16,386 nt of DNA from contig JALUWC010000077.1 in the NCBI GenBank assembly GCA_027019885.1, positions 1 through 16,386 on the forward strand. The letters are read 5' to 3'. The notes below the pieces were generated by a model that saw only the letters and a program-made list of their open reading frames with translations, did no database searches and was not told the origin of the DNA. The stretch comes from Geoglobus sp. (GTDB taxonomy: Archaea; Halobacteriota; Archaeoglobi; Archaeoglobales; Archaeoglobaceae). Position numbers and translations under genes: made by a program. Shown here piece by piece: positions 14,390 through 16,386 of the stretch; position 1 is the stretch's first letter, and every line of letters begins with the position of its first letter.

Positions 14390-14934
14390 CTTCTGCAAAT
14401 CTCAATGAAGTTTCTGTAAAGCTCCTCTCCATACTGGCTGTGATAAACCTCAGGATGCCACTGCACGCCAAAGACTGGCTTGCTTTTGTGTTTCATTGCC
14501 TCAACAGAACAGATGTCCGACTTTGCCATGAGCTCAAAACCTTCAGGCATCACCTTTACCTCATCCATGTGGCTCGCCCACACCCTTATTTTCTCAGGGA
14601 ATCCCTCAAAAATTTCCTCTGCCCTGAGTATTTCAACCTCAACCTCAGCGTATCCTCCAACACTTCCCCTGCCAATCTCCCCGCCAAAAGCCTTTGCAAT
14701 GATGTGATGTCCAAGGCATATGCCGAGAATTGGGATTTCGAGATTTCTCACATAGTCAATGCTACTTCCCGACCTCTCTATGTCCGGCCCACCACCAATT
14801 ACGAGCCCATCTGCATCAATCTCATTCAATGGGGTGGTGTTGTCAATCAGTCTGCTCTCAACACCGAGATCTCTCAATGTTCTGTGGATGAGATGATTGT
14901 ACTGTCCGAGATTGTAAACTATATATATCTTCAC
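14386..14934 (-). CDS. guaA: GMP synthase, glutamine amidotransferase subunit A
   Basis: The 182-residue class I glutaminase supplies ammonia to the separate archaeal ATP-pyrophosphatase subunit, which aminates XMP to GMP. The nucleophile is Cys73 in GICLGHHIIAKAFGG, completed by His160 and Glu162 in GVQWHPEVYHSQYGEELYRNF. The length fits the stand-alone subunit, not the fused bacterial GuaA. Start is GTG at 14934 with AGGTGA five bases upstream. The preceding 72-residue gene ends 22 bases earlier and the MFS gene overlaps the stop by four bases, so a three-gene operon is likely; a TATA-like TTTATAAA at 14956-14963, covering the upstream stop codon, may add an internal promoter. The synthetase subunit is not in the window. 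Confidence 0.93.
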   Translation of the reverse strand: MKIYIVYNLGQYNHLIHRTLRDLGVESRLIDNTTPLNEIDADGLVIGGGPDIERSGSSIDYVRNLEIPILGICLGHHIIAKAFGGEIGRGSVGGYAEVEVEILRAEEIFEGFPEKIRVWASHMDEVKVMPEGFELMAKSDICSVEAMKHKSKPVFGVQWHPEVYHSQYGEELYRNFIEICRR

Positions 14935-14956
14935 AGATTCACCTGCATTCGTATGT

Positions 14957-15175
14957 TTATAAAGATTCCCTGAATTGCTTCAATTTTTCCTCGCACATCC
15001 TGAAAAGCTTTTCAGCCTCATCTCTGCTCAGTTCTCCTGAAGCAAGAAAACTGCCAATAAATGGATACACCATGTTATCAAGCTCCCACTCCACTCTCTT
15101 CCACTCAAATCCAGCCTCTTCAGCTTCTCTGAAATACATCTCAATTTCTGTTTTCAGTTCATCAAACAGGGACAT
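14957..15175 (-). CDS. Small hypothetical protein upstream of guaA
   Basis: I do not recognise this 72-residue acidic protein (MSLFDELKTEIEMYFREAEE...). It is predicted mainly helical, with SRDEAEKLFRMCEEKLKQF near the end, and shows no membrane segment or metal-binding motif. The charged, in-frame composition and its place 22 bases before guaA on the same strand support a real gene. An AAAAAATT stretch at about 15203-15210 is a weak candidate promoter. Function unknown. Confidence 0.6.
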   Translation of the reverse strand: MSLFDELKTEIEMYFREAEEAGFEWKRVEWELDNMVYPFIGSFLASGELSRDEAEKLFRMCEEKLKQFRESL

Positions 15176-15191
15176 CCAATCATCAGTTTTT

Positions 15192-15230
15192 TATAAGAGT
15201 TCTTCAATTTTTTGTTCTGTAGTGGTGAGG
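15192..15230 (+). promoter_or_regulatory. Promoter and Shine-Dalgarno site of the CCG-domain gene
   Basis: TTATAAG around 15191-15197 predicts a start near 15219. GGTGAGG (15224-15230) lies three bases before the ATG at 15234. The TATA element is only 18 bases from the divergent small gene's ATG, too close to serve it as a normal promoter. Confidence 0.5.
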
Positions 15231-15233
15231 GAC

Positions 15234-16148
15234 ATGCTGAATCCACGCCTGATTGTCCAGATCCTTGCGAGGAACATAGAAAAAAAGGAAAACCCGCTTG
15301 GAATTGACAACAGCAGAATCAACACATGGTGGAAAAAAGTCAGCACAGACAGAGAGGGTGAGTGGCTTTTCTTCACCGGAATGCTCTACCAGATAACCCC
15401 CTACATCGAAACCGCTGTCAGATACCTCCAGAGGCTTGAGAACTCAAAACTCCAGAACATTCTCCACGTTTCAAAAATCCTCTCCCCATTCAGCCTCATC
15501 GGAACGCTAACTCCAGCAGAACTGAAAGCAGAAGCAAACAGAATTCTCGTAAATATCTACAGAATCCTGAAAACCTCAGAAAATGGAGTTTTCTACAGAC
15601 CTGAACTTGACACGTATTCAGGAATTCTGCTCCACGATCTCGGAAATGAAAGGGCTTTTGAAAGACATGCCTTGAAGGTTGTGAAAAGGCTGAAGATGAC
15701 CGGGGTGGAGAGAATTGTCACTCCAGACCCCCACACAGCCTATGCCCTGAAATCCCTCTACCCCATGTACGCTGATTTCGATCTTGAGGTGAAAAGCTAT
15801 CTGGAGCTTATTGAAAGTGTCAGGACGAACTCAGAGGAGACTTTTGTTATACACGACCCATGCTATTACGGCAGGTACCTCGGCATTTCAGAGAGAGTGA
15901 GAGACGTGCTCGACAGATCCGGGATAAAATATCATGATGTCAAATACTCAAAAAACATTACAAGCTGCTGTGGAGGTCCAGTAGAGGCAATATCACCATT
16001 AATTTCCTCAAAAATAGCAGAACTGAGGCTGGAAGAGCTTGGGGAGTCAGAGATATTGACATTCTGCCCCATCTGCCTTGCAAATCTGAGGAGGGCTGGA
16101 GGAAATGTGAGGGATTTTGCAGAGGTGATTGAGGGTGAGAATGATTGA
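15234..16148 (+). CDS. CCG-domain (LutA/HdrD/GlpC-like) protein with degenerate first domain
   Basis: The 304-residue protein has the two-domain layout of cysteine-rich CCG proteins that hold the unusual 4Fe-4S cluster of heterodisulfide reductases and the LutA/GlpC family. The second domain is intact: HDPCYYGRYLG (Cys210), SCCGGP (Cys245-246) and FCPICLANL (Cys278, Cys281). In the first domain the expected cysteines are replaced: FTGM near residue 50 instead of a GC motif, YSG (128-130) instead of CCG, and IVTPDPHTAY (161-170) instead of a CPSC-like motif. No ferredoxin-type CxxCxxCxxxCP segment precedes it. Start ATG 15234 is chosen for the GGTGAGG site and because the longer frame would run antisense through the 72-residue gene. 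It overlaps the next gene by eight bases. Probably a soluble redox subunit; substrate unknown. Confidence 0.78.
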   Translation: MLNPRLIVQILARNIEKKENPLGIDNSRINTWWKKVSTDREGEWLFFTGMLYQITPYIETAVRYLQRLENSKLQNILHVSKILSPFSLIGTLTPAELKAEANRILVNIYRILKTSENGVFYRPELDTYSGILLHDLGNERAFERHALKVVKRLKMTGVERIVTPDPHTAYALKSLYPMYADFDLEVKSYLELIESVRTNSEETFVIHDPCYYGRYLGISERVRDVLDRSGIKYHDVKYSKNITSCCGGPVEAISPLISSKIAELRLEELGESEILTFCPICLANLRRAGGNVRDFAEVIEGEND

Positions 16149-16386
16149 AATACTGAAAGCGAGGGGAGTGGAGGTTATAGTAACGGACAATGCAGAAAAA
16201 GAGGCAAAAAAATTCAGGGATGCACACATAAGCCGCGCTCTGAGCGCTGATGGAAGAACAGGGGTGATATTCTTCGGTGGATTTCAGGAAAAAAGGAGTG
16301 CTGGACTTGCATTTCACCACGTTGCCATAATAAGAGAGGAGGATATAAAGGAGGGCATAATCTCAGCATACAGGCATGCGACATCG
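16141..16386 (+). CDS. Possible LUD-domain (LutC-like) protein, cut by window end
   Basis: Eighty-two codons are visible from ATG 16141, which overlaps the stop of the CCG gene by eight bases and has GAGGGTGAGA directly before it. The segment from SADGRTGVIFFGG through HHVAIIREEDIKEGI resembles the part of LUD-domain proteins where a conserved ETGT-like turn precedes a HIAVV.EEDIV strand. The motif falls unusually early (about residues 35-70), so this would be a compact version. The neighbouring LutA-like gene supports the idea, because LutA- and LutC-type proteins are commonly adjacent. The match is weak and the C-terminus is not seen, so another family is possible. Confidence 0.4.
   Translation, partial: MIEILKARGVEVIVTDNAEKEAKKFRDAHISRALSADGRTGVIFFGGFQEKRSAGLAFHHVAIIREEDIKEGIISAYRHATS

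Noticed and set aside
15072..15233. Longer start for the CCG-domain protein (54 extra codons)
   Set aside because: The extension is Ser-rich antisense of the 72-residue gene; the ATG at 15234 has a good GGTGAGG site and a TATA box upstream.

Overview
The window reads as chromosomal DNA from a hyperthermophilic euryarchaeon, most likely of the Archaeoglobales (Archaeoglobus/Geoglobus/Ferroglobus type). The reasons are: archaeal aIF2 alpha; the methanopterin-pathway aldolase MptD; a ThiD-ThiN fusion; a two-subunit-type GMP synthase amidotransferase; an S-layer-like protein with a PGF-CTERM tail; AT-rich TATA boxes about 26 bases before many start codons; and dense packing with short overlaps. 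The genus is an inference; no rRNA or tRNA gene was seen.

Bases 1-3945. The left edge holds the N-terminal part of aIF2 alpha (minus strand). A roughly 490-base gap follows, holding an eroded AbrB/MazE-type antitoxin-like frame and a perfect 8-bp inverted repeat just upstream of it. Next is a large secreted, probably archaeosortase-processed surface glycoprotein (minus): signal peptide, Ig-like repeats, Pro-Thr stalk, PGF-CTERM. Its upstream region is unusually rich in dyad symmetries, including a GC-rich 40-base hairpin, and it also holds a 39-codon plus-strand frame that may be a remnant.

Bases 3946-11162. This is mostly minus-strand core metabolism: a pyruvate carboxylase/oxaloacetate decarboxylase carboxyltransferase subunit lacking the biotinyl domain, ThiD-ThiN (thiamine), MetRS with a downstream small gene, and a SurE-RpiA operon (nucleotide dephosphorylation and ribose-phosphate isomerisation). 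MptD (plus) is divergent from thiDN and convergent with the small gene after metG.

Bases 11163-16386. A plus-strand pair encodes a membrane sensor histidine kinase with no adjacent response regulator and, overlapping it by 11 bases, the radical SAM enzyme of the AmmeMemoRadiSam system. A minus-strand operon follows: a 72-codon unknown gene, the GMP synthase glutaminase subunit, and a six-helix half-size MFS-like transporter whose end overlaps the radical SAM gene. At the right edge a plus-strand pair encodes a LutA/HdrD-like CCG protein whose first Cys-rich domain has lost its cysteines, and an overlapping frame that may be a LUD-domain protein, cut by the window end.

The most unusual material is the S-layer upstream region, the relic antitoxin with operator-like palindrome, the kinase-radical SAM overlap, the half-MFS coupled to guaA, and the degenerate CCG plus possible LUD pair. 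No CRISPR array, insertion sequence or prophage was seen.
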